Source of the DNA: Glandiceps talaboti
Lineage: Eukaryota; Hemichordata; Enteropneusta; Spengelidae
Direction of reading: 5' to 3'
Assembly (NCBI RefSeq): GCF_964340395.1
Contig: NC_135571.1
Location: forward strand, 13,728,546 to 13,790,545
DNA: 62,000 nucleotides
The stretch's first letter is position 1. Each line of letters opens with the position of its first letter. The position numbers were made by a program, and so were the translations under genes. The notes under the pieces were generated by a model that was given only the letters and a program-made list of their open reading frames with translations, was not told the origin of the DNA and made no database searches. Below are positions 13,431-23,989 of the stretch, piece after piece.

Positions 13431-14806
13431 AAATCCAATATGGCTGCTGAATATTGTGTTTAATAAACTGTATGGGAAAATAAAAGATTGGCGAGTTCAT
13501 GGAAAACAAGAATGTGTCCTAAATTTCTTCTATTTCAAAAGGACCACGAAGTTTGGAGAGACTAGAAGAATTTTGATTTTCATTGAAATTTATCCCCAAG
13601 TCTCATTTTTACCTTCACTCTCACATCATAAAGAAGTAATTTGATTTAATATACACTTCTTTTCAGAGAAACTTGACCAAACTTTTAAACAAACTATCAA
13701 GATCAGTGAGCTTGATCACAAGGTTTCATGTTGAGATAAAGATAAAAGATAACACACAAACATCACTTACAAAGTCTGGACTCTTTTCTTAGTTAATAAT
13801 ATAAAACAGTAACTGCATGAAAGAAACAGTTCAGTTGGCTGGTGACCATGGATTTTGTTTGAACTTCAAGAGTTGGCACAGTGTAAGTGATATTTTATGT
13901 GTTATCTGTATATCTATCTCAACATGAAACCTTATGATTGGGCTCACTGATCTTGATAGTTTATTTGGGCAAGCTTCTTCGAAGAGACATAAAAAGTGAC
14001 ATTTCTACAAGTCGTGTAGAAGAGACAGCTGCATTTAATCTCACATAATAAAAATACATTTTCATGTAATATTTTGCGTAGTAGAAGTGAAATTTGCATG
14101 CATATTTTCAAATTGGAATTCACAGAATCCTTTGATATGATAAAAGGGATGCTTGCATACATTCTCTTGTATGGTCTGGTAAACATTTACTATCTGTCAT
14201 TTTGCTTGGCTGTCTGACTAACTGCTTGTAATTGCTATCAACATCAAACAACTAATTTTGCCACACCCAGAATGACAGTTATCAGTAAGCATGTTGATAG
14301 ATATTTACCTAATACCACTATATGTAAATTGTGTTGTTCCTGTGCTCATCTCAGTGAGGACACATTTACATAATTGACTTCATTTCAATATTGCAAATTA
14401 GGCTGACATACGTTATCACTTCCTACTGTGACGGTAATTTTTCAAACCAATCAGTTTGAGTGTATACTTTCCAAACTATATCAATTGGTTGCCATAGCAA
14501 ACAAGTGGTTTGTGAGACAGTGAAACAAAATCCCACATCACCATGGAAACAGACTAATGGTAAGATTGATATTGATACATGGATAATTATGGAACTTTTT
14601 CATAACTTTCATAATAATTCAAAAATTTGGTCAATATTATATTAATTTTATGTATGTATACATCAAATAACACTTCATTTTCAACAGACATATTTAGATG
14701 ACAAATTTTCAATAGACCTTTATATATTGTTTACCTCAATATACCTTTATGAATTGTTTAACTCAAGATATCTATTATACCCATACTTACATAATGACAC
14801 AGAGTA

Positions 14807-14904
<98 letters not shown>

Positions 14905-15125
14905 AAGTGAAGGGGTTTAAATATTATATAATTATAAAGCATTGTGTGAGAGACAATTTAGAGGAATGGTGCCTTTTGGTCGTATTGTCAATAAAATGTA
15001 TCCGTTTGAGCATAGATTTGCTATGCCTGCTCATATTTGCTATTTGCTATGCTGGCTGACATTTGAGGGCGCCCTTTCACAACTTAATCTGTACATACTA
15101 ATTCAGCATTCAATTTGTGAGAGTC
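11097..15125. other. Intergenic DNA with microsatellites
   Basis: No supportable gene is seen in this 4-kb stretch. It holds (GTTT)n at about 11297-11330, a CA/CATG-rich tract at about 12415-12490, a (CA)n run at about 13363-13428 and an (ATT)n run at about 14811-14904. The paired phrases AACTTGACCAAACTTTTAAAC (13668 region) and TGATCTTGATAGTTTATTTGG (13950 region) suggest a small degenerate inverted element around 13670-13975, which also has AACATGAAACCTTATGA/CACAAGGTTTCATGTTGAG near its ends. Confidence 0.6.
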
Positions 15126-15128
15126 TAA

Positions 15129-17848
15129 GGATGACCTTTTTTTTTTGTTTCTCATCTCCAGTGGAATAGTCAGGTGGGGCGGGCGGGCGAAATAAAAAAA
15201 AATGGGGCACGGAAAAAAATCTGTATTTTTTCAGTTCTATTCTGTCCTTTCTGTCCTGTCAGTCTCTCTACAACTTCTTTTCTCTACTCTTTATTGAATT
15301 CCTTGTTACAGGTCTCCTTCCTTCATTTTAGCAAGGTTGACAAGTCCGTAGAACAACTTTGTAAGAAGATGAATACTTATCATCCTGATGGGTGTATATC
15401 TGTAGCCATGAAATATTGTATGATTTTATCAGGACTAATACATTCTTCCTTTTAATCAAAGTGGCATTGACATCGCTAATAATTTTTTCAAGTTATCCAA
15501 TTTAAACTTTAGTATGTAACTTTTTTAAACACTTGCGTGATTGTCATCAGTGTGCTAGAGAAATTTTCATATATATATATATCATTACTTCTATGAAACA
15601 TTTTTCTTCAGTGTGAACTTGTCAAAATAATCCACCAAATAACATGTAAACATTTCTAGAACTCAGAACTCCTTTGGGATTTACTGTTTAAAAGTAATTA
15701 AAAGTAATAAATGTAAACATCGGTAACATGCCATGCAAGTCTTGGTTGACCTTGCAGTACAGTATACACTATGGTCTTCTGTAACTTGTAAGTGTTGTTA
15801 CTAATGTTAGCAATAGGCAATAGCAAGACGTTGTTGCATAGTGTCGACACCGACAAATTTATATTTAAACATTCCAATGCTGAAACTATTTAAATCATCA
15901 ATCACTGCTCCTTTTGAGTCATATTGTACAATTTTTGTAACATCCATGCCTAACACCTGTGTTTATGACACCATTGAAGGTTGTGTAATTTGTCCCCGGT
16001 GATACAACTGATTTAAAGCTAAAAACTGGTCAAGAAATTGTTTTTTTTTGAGGAATGCAGTATGACTTTTACCAATTTCAAGCATAATTTTGAAAATGAT
16101 AGAAATATTCTGAGCTATTATTACATTGCAGCAAAATGTACGCGCGACGGCATTAATTTCGAGCCCTGTCCCTCATCAAACCTCAACGACTTCAGCCATG
16201 AAAGACACAATCTGCTACGACGTAACAAAGGGGGCGGGGGGGGGGGGGGGGTAAACGACAGTGTTCTGCCAAGGTTTCCAACAAGTGGGGACAAAGGCCC
16301 CTTGGTTTCAAAAAGTGGGGTCATTTGACAGGGAGTGGGGTCAATTATTATTGTCTATGAAATATTCATATGTATTACCTCAGACCACTATAGAGCTACT
16401 ATTATTACATTGCAGCAAAATGTACGCGCGACAGCATTAATTTCGAGCCCTGTCCCTCATCAAACCTCAACGACTTCAGCCATGCTGCTCCGACGTAACA
16501 AAAAAAAAAGGGGGGGGGGGAAGGGTAAACGTCAGTGTTCTGCCAAGGTTTCCAACAAGTGGGAACAAAGGCCCCTTGGTTGCAAAAAGTGGAGTATTCC
16601 ATTACACATAAACTATTACCTAACTACATAAAAAAGTCCATTCACAATAACAGTTCCCAGTAAGCTATTTTTTGACAATTGTGTACTACACATTACACCT
16701 TACAGAAAAAGAAGGCAATTAAGATTATGTAATTTTAAGTAATTTCTACAGAGTATATTATATATTGTTTAGAATGATTGGACAGCCAGGTAGTCACAAT
16801 TTTAAATCTGAATATCAATGAATAGCAGTGCTTAAATTTATAATTCCTTTTTTTTTCAGACAAGGACAAAGAACAACTTCAAAATAAGTCACAGTGAACA
16901 TATGATTGAATAAAAACTTTGAGAAATCCTAAACTTGTAACCACTTGTTTCATTTTTAGAACTGTTAGTACACTGCTGTGTTTATCATTCCCTCTTGAAA
17001 TTCATAACGAGGTTAAGAAAAACCAACATTTTGAAGAAAAAAATCCCTGACTTTAAAAAGTACCAAATGTGAACGAAAAACTTACAAATAATACAGTCAA
17101 ACAAACTTTGAAATAATTTATTTTTCATTAATTACCGTTACTGGCTGTGTATATTGATTTGGTCCTGCTATATCAAATGACAGCATTAGTTACATACTGT
17201 AAACTTGATACGGAAAGCTGACATTAGGTGTTCCTTGAAACTCAGAAATATTGAACTAAAACTATCAACAACGTCAAAGTTATTATTTTCTGATTTGCAC
17301 AACAAGTTCAATCTTCATGTCTGACCGGGCGCACATGCATTGGCCGTCTATAGTGGCCATGCCAGTGATCACGCATTGATTCAGTGCCCAACATTCACAT
17401 GTGTCACTGTCAACATCATGCAACACGATCCCCTAACACAGCTTTTTCGGAATCAAAATACACATGTACTCATTTTGTTTCCATTAATCTAACCCATCCA
17501 CAAATGAAAATCACAACCTGTCCCATAAATATGGTTTACTAAGGCTTAATCTGAGCTGTGGCAGATAGATGTTCCGGTAGCAAGTTCAGTGTTTCGCACA
17601 CGTCAGTGTCAGTGAGTAGGTGAGAGGTCGCGACAGTGACAGTAGACAAAACATGTGAAGAAAGACGTCCATTTCGACATCTCATCTACTCCCTCTAATG
17701 TTTCAATTTGTAGATTTGAGTTTATCAAAGTTGATCATTTTGTGGCATTTTTTTATGTTAACAATAGAACTGCGCGTTGTCACTGTATCTTATATGATGT
17801 CAACAAAACTTTCCCTTACGGAGAGTCAGTATACTTCTTGAGGGATTG
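15129..17848. mobile_element. TIR-family element copy Z1 (left end intact)
   Basis: From 15129 (preceded by CTAA) this region is colinear with 34813-37053. They share the left end GTTTCTCATCTCC, the middle phrases CGAGCCCTGTCCCTCATC and GTTCTGCCAAGGTTTCCAAC, and the right part GTCTGACCGGGCGCACATGCAT split across both copies. Similarity stops near 17848, where this copy runs into a CAC/CAT-rich tract and a minus-strand ORF. The other copy shows the real right end with inverted GAGATGAGAAACAG. Here the right TIR was not found, so this copy is truncated, rearranged or longer. An internal ~290-bp segment is duplicated (about 16115-16350 and 16400-16610), whereas the 34.8-kb copy has it once. Confidence 0.7.
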
Positions 17849-17851
17849 ACG

Positions 17852-18702
17852 TCAGGGCCCGGCATTGCATTCACCATCATCATCACCATCACTACCATCA
17901 CCACCACCACCACCACCACCACCACCTCTATCACCACCACCTCTACCACCATCACCACTACCACCACCACCACCATCACCACCACCACCACCACCTCTAT
18001 CACCAAATATGAATACTGGATGGCTTGGTGTGGCATCAACTAAACGTCCAAATATGAACTTTGTAGCCTTGCCCACTGAAGTACCCCTTTCCCTTGCCTC
18101 AATATTAATGAGCTGGCAGATTTGGGATGGCAAATGTGTTGGAATTGGTTTTTTGAGACCTTGATAGTGCTCAAAAGTAACTGGAGAGAGTTCGCTGAAG
18201 TTGACTGATGCCATTTCTGCTTTGGATAACCTTGGTATGACCAGATGGTCACTTTCATCTGTGGTTTCATCTGTATGTTTGGTTTGTGTTAATTCAATTG
18301 CCATTGCATGTGTCTCCCTATTTCCACTTGGTGTATTCACATGCAGGTCATAATTATCACACCACGCTAAAATAGGAGAAGAATCCTTCTTAAGGCCTCT
18401 TGATGTGAGGTCTTGCTCACCTACATATTTTGCAGCAGATGAGCGGAACCGTAGAACGTCATCATAACTGGCCAGATAACCATACTCATGTAGCAGAGAT
18501 ACAACCTCCTTTGAACCCAGTCGGTGATGCAGTTTTACAGCAAGTCCCGGTGTAGTTGCTGTTACAGAATTCGTTACAAGGGGCTGAATAGTCTGGGAAA
18601 TACTTAGAGATTTCCTTGTTGTTTCACTGTTAGAAACCAGCTTTGATACAAATGAAAGTAAGGTTGGACTTGTATCACTGATCATCTTTAATATATTAAA
18701 CT
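17852..18702 (-). CDS. Uncharacterised, possibly transposon-associated protein (partial)
   Basis: A minus-strand frame encodes about 277 residues from the ATG at 18685. A plausible CTCAG acceptor lies just upstream on that strand (near 18703), and the frame stays open back to it, so this may be an internal exon. The first ~225 residues are non-repetitive, with motifs YASYDDVLRFRSSAAKYVG and ILAWCDNYDLHVNTPSGNRE. From memory, this SYxEVLRF...DNxDxxxxTxxG pattern recurs in multicopy invertebrate hypothetical proteins, often near repeats. I cannot name a family with confidence. The tail degenerates into Gly/Asp repeats encoded by a (CCA/CAT)n tract, so the true C-terminus is probably lost. It abuts the point where element Z1 stops matching its sister copy. 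It could be part of the mobile element or a separate decayed gene. Confidence 0.4.
17873..18006. repeat. (CAC/CAT)n trinucleotide-rich tract
   Basis: An impure trinucleotide repeat of CAC, CAT and CTA forms the low-complexity Gly/Asp end of the minus-strand ORF. It gives apparent Pro- and Thr-rich frames on the other strand, which are artefacts. Confidence 0.9.
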
Positions 18703-18782
18703 GAGATCATAATCACTTGGTCGACATATTTTCGTTGCTTCATCAATTATTCTTTTAACTACATTTTCAACACTAGCATTTA

Positions 18783-18783
18783 T

Positions 18784-18825
<42 letters not shown>

Positions 18826-18834
18826 GTCATCATT

Positions 18835-18894
<60 letters not shown>
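18783..18894. repeat. (ATC)n trinucleotide microsatellite
   Basis: A nearly pure ATC repeat of about 37 units has a few interruptions (CATCGTCATC, CATTATC). On the minus strand it reads as poly-Asp, upstream of the uncharacterised ORF. Whether it is translated is unknown. Confidence 0.95.
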
Positions 18895-18895
<1 letters not shown>

Positions 18896-18923
18896 GGAAC
18901 ATATTGCTTGAAGCAAATGAGAC

Positions 18924-19190
18924 TCAAAAAACACCCAAATCAATTTAGTTGGTCGGAGGGCATGAAGCGGGTATTTAAACTGAATTCAAATACCGGGATG
19001 TTGCCGATAATTAACACATAATTATGAATACTGCGATGGAGATAGCGGAAATTGATTTTTAAATCACCGAAATTTGTAGTCCATGTGCGATGAAAGGTAA
19101 AATTTTTAGCTGAATCGAGAGGCCAAAGTCCTGTAAATTACATATACTGAGTGTTTATTGTCATTTAAGATTGGTTTGGGTGTTTTTTGA
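18924..19190. mobile_element. Small inverted-repeat element (MITE-like)
   Basis: The left arm TCAAAAAACACCCAAATCAA (18924-18943) is matched in inverted orientation by TTGGTTTGGGTGTTTTTTGA (19171-19190), 19 of 20 positions pairing. The ~267-bp unit has no coding capacity. The length and terminal inverted arms suit a MITE. A target duplication was not identified with confidence. Confidence 0.6.
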
Positions 19191-19393
19191 GGCTTGAAAT
19201 GAGGGACAGGGAAAGACCTAGAGTGAACCCTTGTGTTTTTGTCTAGTGATGGGTACACAAAACGTATCTAGGTATACGCCCACGAGTATCTGTTTATTTG
19301 CTGGTTTATTTAATTATTTTATTTGTCCCTATACTTGTCGTTCGTTTGCTTGTTCATTTGTCATTTATTTGATAGAGTATTTAATCATTTATT

Positions 19394-19475
19394 TATTTGT
19401 TTGTTTTGTTTTGTTTTGTTTTGTTTTGTTTTGTTTTGTTTTGTTTTGTTTTGTTTTGTTTTGTTTTGTTTTGTT
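19394..19475. repeat. (TTTTG)n pentanucleotide microsatellite
   Basis: A pure TTTTG tract of roughly 15 units follows T-rich sequence. It yields a spurious Phe/Val/Cys/Leu-rich reading frame. Confidence 0.95.
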
Positions 19476-19554
19476 TGTCACACGGTTCCTGGGTGCCCTG
19501 TGATTTAACCACCATTTCTGTCCATGGAAAGAACGATACCGTGTCAATTTTACT

Positions 19555-19935
19555 AGTTGTAGTAGTCAGATAAATTGATCATTACTCAAAAAGTCACGTG
19601 ACCCAGACATATTATACATACAAATTATAAAGTTGTAGTAGTCAGACAAATTGATCATTACTCAAAAAGTCACGTGACCCAGACATATTATACATACAAA
19701 TTATAAAGTTGTAGTAGTCAGACAAATTGATCATTACTCAAAAAGTCACGTGACCCAGACATATTATACATACAAATTATAAAGTTGTAGTAGTCAGACC
19801 AATTGATCATTACTCAAAAAGTCACGTGACCCAGACATATTATACATACAAATTATAAAGTTGAAGTAGTCAGACCAATTGATCATTACTCAAAAGGTCA
19901 CGTGACCTAGACATATTATACATACCAATTGTAAA
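19555..19935. repeat. Five tandem 76-bp units with a CACGTG palindrome
   Basis: Units begin AGTTGTAGTAGTCAGAC and carry AAAAAGTCACGTGACCCAGA. Starts are at 19555, 19631, 19707, 19783 and 19859. The first four are almost identical; the last has several substitutions, which suggests recent expansion. Each unit contains a CACGTG E-box-type palindrome, but no function can be inferred. Confidence 0.93.
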
Positions 19936-20640
19936 GTTGTAGTAGACATAATAGAATAATTAAATGTAAATATAAAGTTATCAACAAAATCTTCTACTAG
20001 ATTAAGTAAATAAAAGGAGACAACTAAATAGTGGAAATGATGGTGACATAGGTACTGACAAATGGTAATTTCTTAGTGTGGATAGTCATTGTAGCAGTTA
20101 GCAGTGACTATAAAAATGCTCCTTCTAGTAATTGGATGTTTTGCCTAAAACTGAGTAGATAGTTTGTATACAGTTTTAGACAAATACGTAACTGTTGTAT
20201 CATGTAGTTAAATATTGCAGGTTTAATAGGGCATAATTTTGTTTCAAAGATTTGATACTAGGCAATTGACATCTACATAAATATTCAGAGGTAATAAATA
20301 AATGAACAATATCCATTTCACATTTGTTCTGAGAGCTTTCCCTGAGTCTAGTGCTGACAAAACCATGACATTGAGGTACTTCTGCCATGGAAGACTTTCA
20401 CTTTATACAAATCAATGCAAACTGTGAAACATTCCAACACAGTCCAAACATTGTATCTACTAGATAAATATGAATACAAATATTACTTACAACCAAATCA
20501 GATCTGAATTTTCCTTTTCTCACCAGTGAGAATGTATTTTGAGCGCCTTATATGTTGGTAATTACACAATGATAAATGACAAGATACATCCCTTATTAAT
20601 CGAGTGCTTTTGCACTCGAAACGAGTCATGGGTCAGAAAA
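19936..20640. other. Unannotated AT-rich spacer
   Basis: No gene, repeat or element is recognised between the 76-bp repeat and the hairpins that begin the 42-bp satellite. Confidence 0.6.
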
Positions 20641-20642
20641 AA

Positions 20643-20770
20643 GAACTATGTTCCTATATATATATATATATATATATATAGGAACATAGTCCATTATTGT
20701 AATAGTATACATCATTATTGTAATAGTATAAGGACTATGTTCCTATATATATATATAGGAACATAGTCCA
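20643..20770. repeat. Two (TA)n palindromes with GGAACATAG arms
   Basis: ACTATGTTCC-(TA)n-GGAACATAGT occurs at about 20645-20690 and again at about 20733-20769 with the longer arm GGACTATGTTCC. Between them are two copies of CATTATTGTAATAGTATA. These are perfect hairpin-forming sequences. They lead directly into the 42-bp satellite, whose unit resembles half of this palindrome plus the spacer phrase. Confidence 0.88.
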
Positions 20771-23275
20771 TTATTGTAATAGTATACAGGCCGTATATAG
20801 AAACATAGTATATTATTTTAATAGTATACAGACCGTATATAGAAACATAGTATATTATTTTAATAGTATACAGACCGTATATAGAAACATAGTACATTAT
20901 TTTAATAGTATACAGACCGTATATAGAAACATAGTACATTATTTTAATAGTATACAGACCGTATATAGAAACATAGTACATTATTTTAATAGTGTACAGA
21001 CCGTATATAGAAACATGGTATATTATTTTAATAGTACACAGTCCGTATATAGAAACATAGTATATTATTTTAATAGTGTACAGACCGTATATAGAAACAT
21101 AGTACATTATTTTAATAGTATACAGACCGTATATAGAAACATAGTATATTATTTTAATAGTATACAGACCGTATATAGAAACATAGTACATTATTTTAAT
21201 AGTATACAGACCGTATATAGAAACATAGTATATTATTTTAAGTGTACAGACCGTATATAGAAACATAGTATATTATTTTAATAGTGTACAGACCGTATAT
21301 AGAAACATAGTACATTATTTTAATAGTATATAGGCCGTATAGAGAAACATAGTATATTATTTTTAATAGTATACAGATCGTATATAGAAACATAGTACAT
21401 TATTTTAATAGTATACAGACCGTATATAGAAACAAAGTACATTATTTTCATAGTATACAGACCATATATAGAAACATAGTATATTATTTTAATAGTATAC
21501 AGACCGTATATAGAAACATAGTACATTATTTTAATAGTACGGTATACAGACCGTATATAGAAACATAGTATATTATTTTAATAGTATACAGACCGTATAT
21601 AGAAACATAGTACATTATTTTAATAGTATACAGACTGTATATAGAAACATAGTACATTATTTTAATAGTATACAGACCGTATATAGATACATAGTATATT
21701 ATTTTAATAGTATACAGACCGTATATAGAAACAAAGTAGATTATTTTAATAGTATACAGACCGTATATAGAAACATAGTACATTATTTTAATAGTACGGT
21801 ATACAGACCGTATATAGAAACATAGTATATTATTTTAATAGTACGGTATACAGACCGTATATAGAAACATAGTATATTATTTTAATAGTATACAGACCGT
21901 ATATAGAAACATAGTATATTATTTTAATAGTATACAGACCGTATATAGAAACATAGTATATTATTTTAATAGTACGGTATACAGACCGTATATAGAAACA
22001 AAGTAGATTATTTTAATAGTATACAGACCGTATATAGAAACATAGTACATTATTTTAATAGTACGGTATACAGACCGTATATAGAAACATAGTACATTAT
22101 TTTAATAGTACGGTATACAGACCGTATATAGAAACATAGTATGTTATTTTAATAGTATACAGACCGTATATAGAAACATAGTACATTATTTTAATAGTAT
22201 ACAGACTGTATATAGAAACATAGTACATTATTTTAATAGTATATAGGCCGTATATAGAAACATAGTATATTATTTTAATAGTATACAGACCGTATATAGA
22301 AACATAGTACATTATTTTAATAGTATACAGGCCGTATATAGAAACATAGTATATTATTTTAATAGTATACAGACCGTATATAGAAACATAGTATATTATT
22401 TTAGTAGTATACAGACCGTATATAGAAACATAGTAGATTATTTTAATAGTATACAGACCGTATATAGAAACATAGTACATTATTTTAATAGTATACAGAC
22501 CGTATATAGAAACATAGTACATTATTTTAATAGTATACAGACCGTATATAGAAACATAGTACATTATTTCAATAGTATACAGGCCGTATATAGAAACATA
22601 GTACATTATTTTAATAGTATACATACTATATAGAAACATAGTGCATTATTTTAATAGTATACAGGCCGTATATAGAAACATAGTACAATATTTTAATAGT
22701 ATACAGACCGTATATAGAAACATAGTATATTATTTTAATAGTATACAGACTGTATATAGAAACATAGTATATTATTTTAATAGTATACAGACCGTATATA
22801 GAAACATAATACATTATTTTAATAGTATACAGACTGTATATAGAAACATAGTACATTATTTTAATAGTATACAGTCCATATATAGAAACATAGTACAATA
22901 TTTTAATAGTATACAGGCCGTATATAGAAACATAGTACAATATTTTAATAGTATACAGGCCGTATATAGAAACATAGTACATTATTTTAATAGTATACAG
23001 TCCATATATAGAAACATAGTACAATATTTTAATAGTATACAGACCGTATATAGATACATAGTATATTATTTTAATAGTATACAGACCGTATATAGAAACA
23101 TAGTACATTATTTTAATAGTACACAGACCGTATATAGAAACATAGTATATTATTTTAATAGTACACAGACCGTATATAGAAACATAGTACATTATTTTAA
23201 TAGTATACAGAATACATCGAAACATAGTCTATTATTTTAATAGTATACAGGTCGTATATAGAAACTTAGTATATT
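20771..23275. repeat. 42-bp satellite array, about 59 copies
   Basis: Head-to-tail 42-bp units contain ATAGAAACATAGTACATTAT and TTTAATAGTATACAGACCGT. Occasional 5-bp CGGTA insertions (for example near 21540, 21797 and 21842) break the period. Because 42 is divisible by three and most units lack stops, long repetitive open frames appear on both strands. These are a by-product of the period, not genes. Confidence 0.96.
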
Positions 23276-23276
23276 A

Positions 23277-23341
23277 TGTTTGTTTGTTTGTTTGTTTGTT
23301 TGTTTGTTTGTTTGTTTGTTTGTTTGTTTGTTTGTTTGTTT
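23277..23341. repeat. (TTTG)n microsatellite at the end of the 42-bp array
   Basis: About 16 TTTG units follow the last satellite unit. The following CACAGTTCCTGG phrase resembles ACACGGTTCCTGGG after the TTTTG tract at 19480, so both may mark ends of related repeat blocks. Confidence 0.9.
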
Positions 23342-23552
23342 TAACACAGTTCCTGGTCTCTCTGTAATCGTATATCAACCAATCATCACCACACTCATAT
23401 ACGAAACAAATCTAAAATCAGAAACATTTGAATTAAATAATGAATTAGACTATAGTATGGGAAGCCCGTTCACTTGTTTTTTGGTCAAAGTGAGAGATTA
23501 GTTACATATCCCGATACAGTACTAGAAATATTAGTTTTTATTGAGTCAAGTT

Positions 23553-23554
<2 letters not shown>

Positions 23555-23591
<37 letters not shown>

Positions 23592-23622
23592 CATACATAC
23601 ATACATACATACATACATACAT

Positions 23623-23677
<55 letters not shown>

Positions 23678-23754
23678 TACAGACATACATACATACATAC
23701 ATACATACATACATACATACCAACAGAGAGTCAAACAGACAGGCTGATAGACAG

Positions 23755-23805
<51 letters not shown>

Positions 23806-23806
23806 C
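23555..23806. repeat. Compound (CA)n-(CATA)n-(CAGA)n microsatellite
   Basis: Successive blocks of CA, CATA, CAGA, CATA and CAGA repeats end about 180 bp upstream of the TRIM-NHL start codon. The apparent Cys/Val/Met and Thr/Asp frames are artefacts. Confidence 0.95.
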
Positions 23807-23989
23807 GGACGGACAGATCGAGCGAAAGGCAGACACTTTATCATAAAAGGAAAACAGAAAGTTACGTTATGTTTCACTTACAGTTCGTAGAAACCACACT
23901 CTGTAAATTCGTAGAATTAGGTCATCACATGTCAAATGTTAACTTTGTTATCAACATATTCTAAACGTAGGCAGGCAATAGAAAACAAC

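Noticed and set aside
18688-18927. Poly-Asp ORF as a separate acidic protein
   Set aside because: It is an (ATC)n microsatellite read on the minus strand; the flanking residues are too few to support a gene.
20715-23240. Long repetitive ORFs (up to 199 codons) on both strands
   Set aside because: They result from a 42-bp satellite whose period is a multiple of three; no domain, no codon bias.
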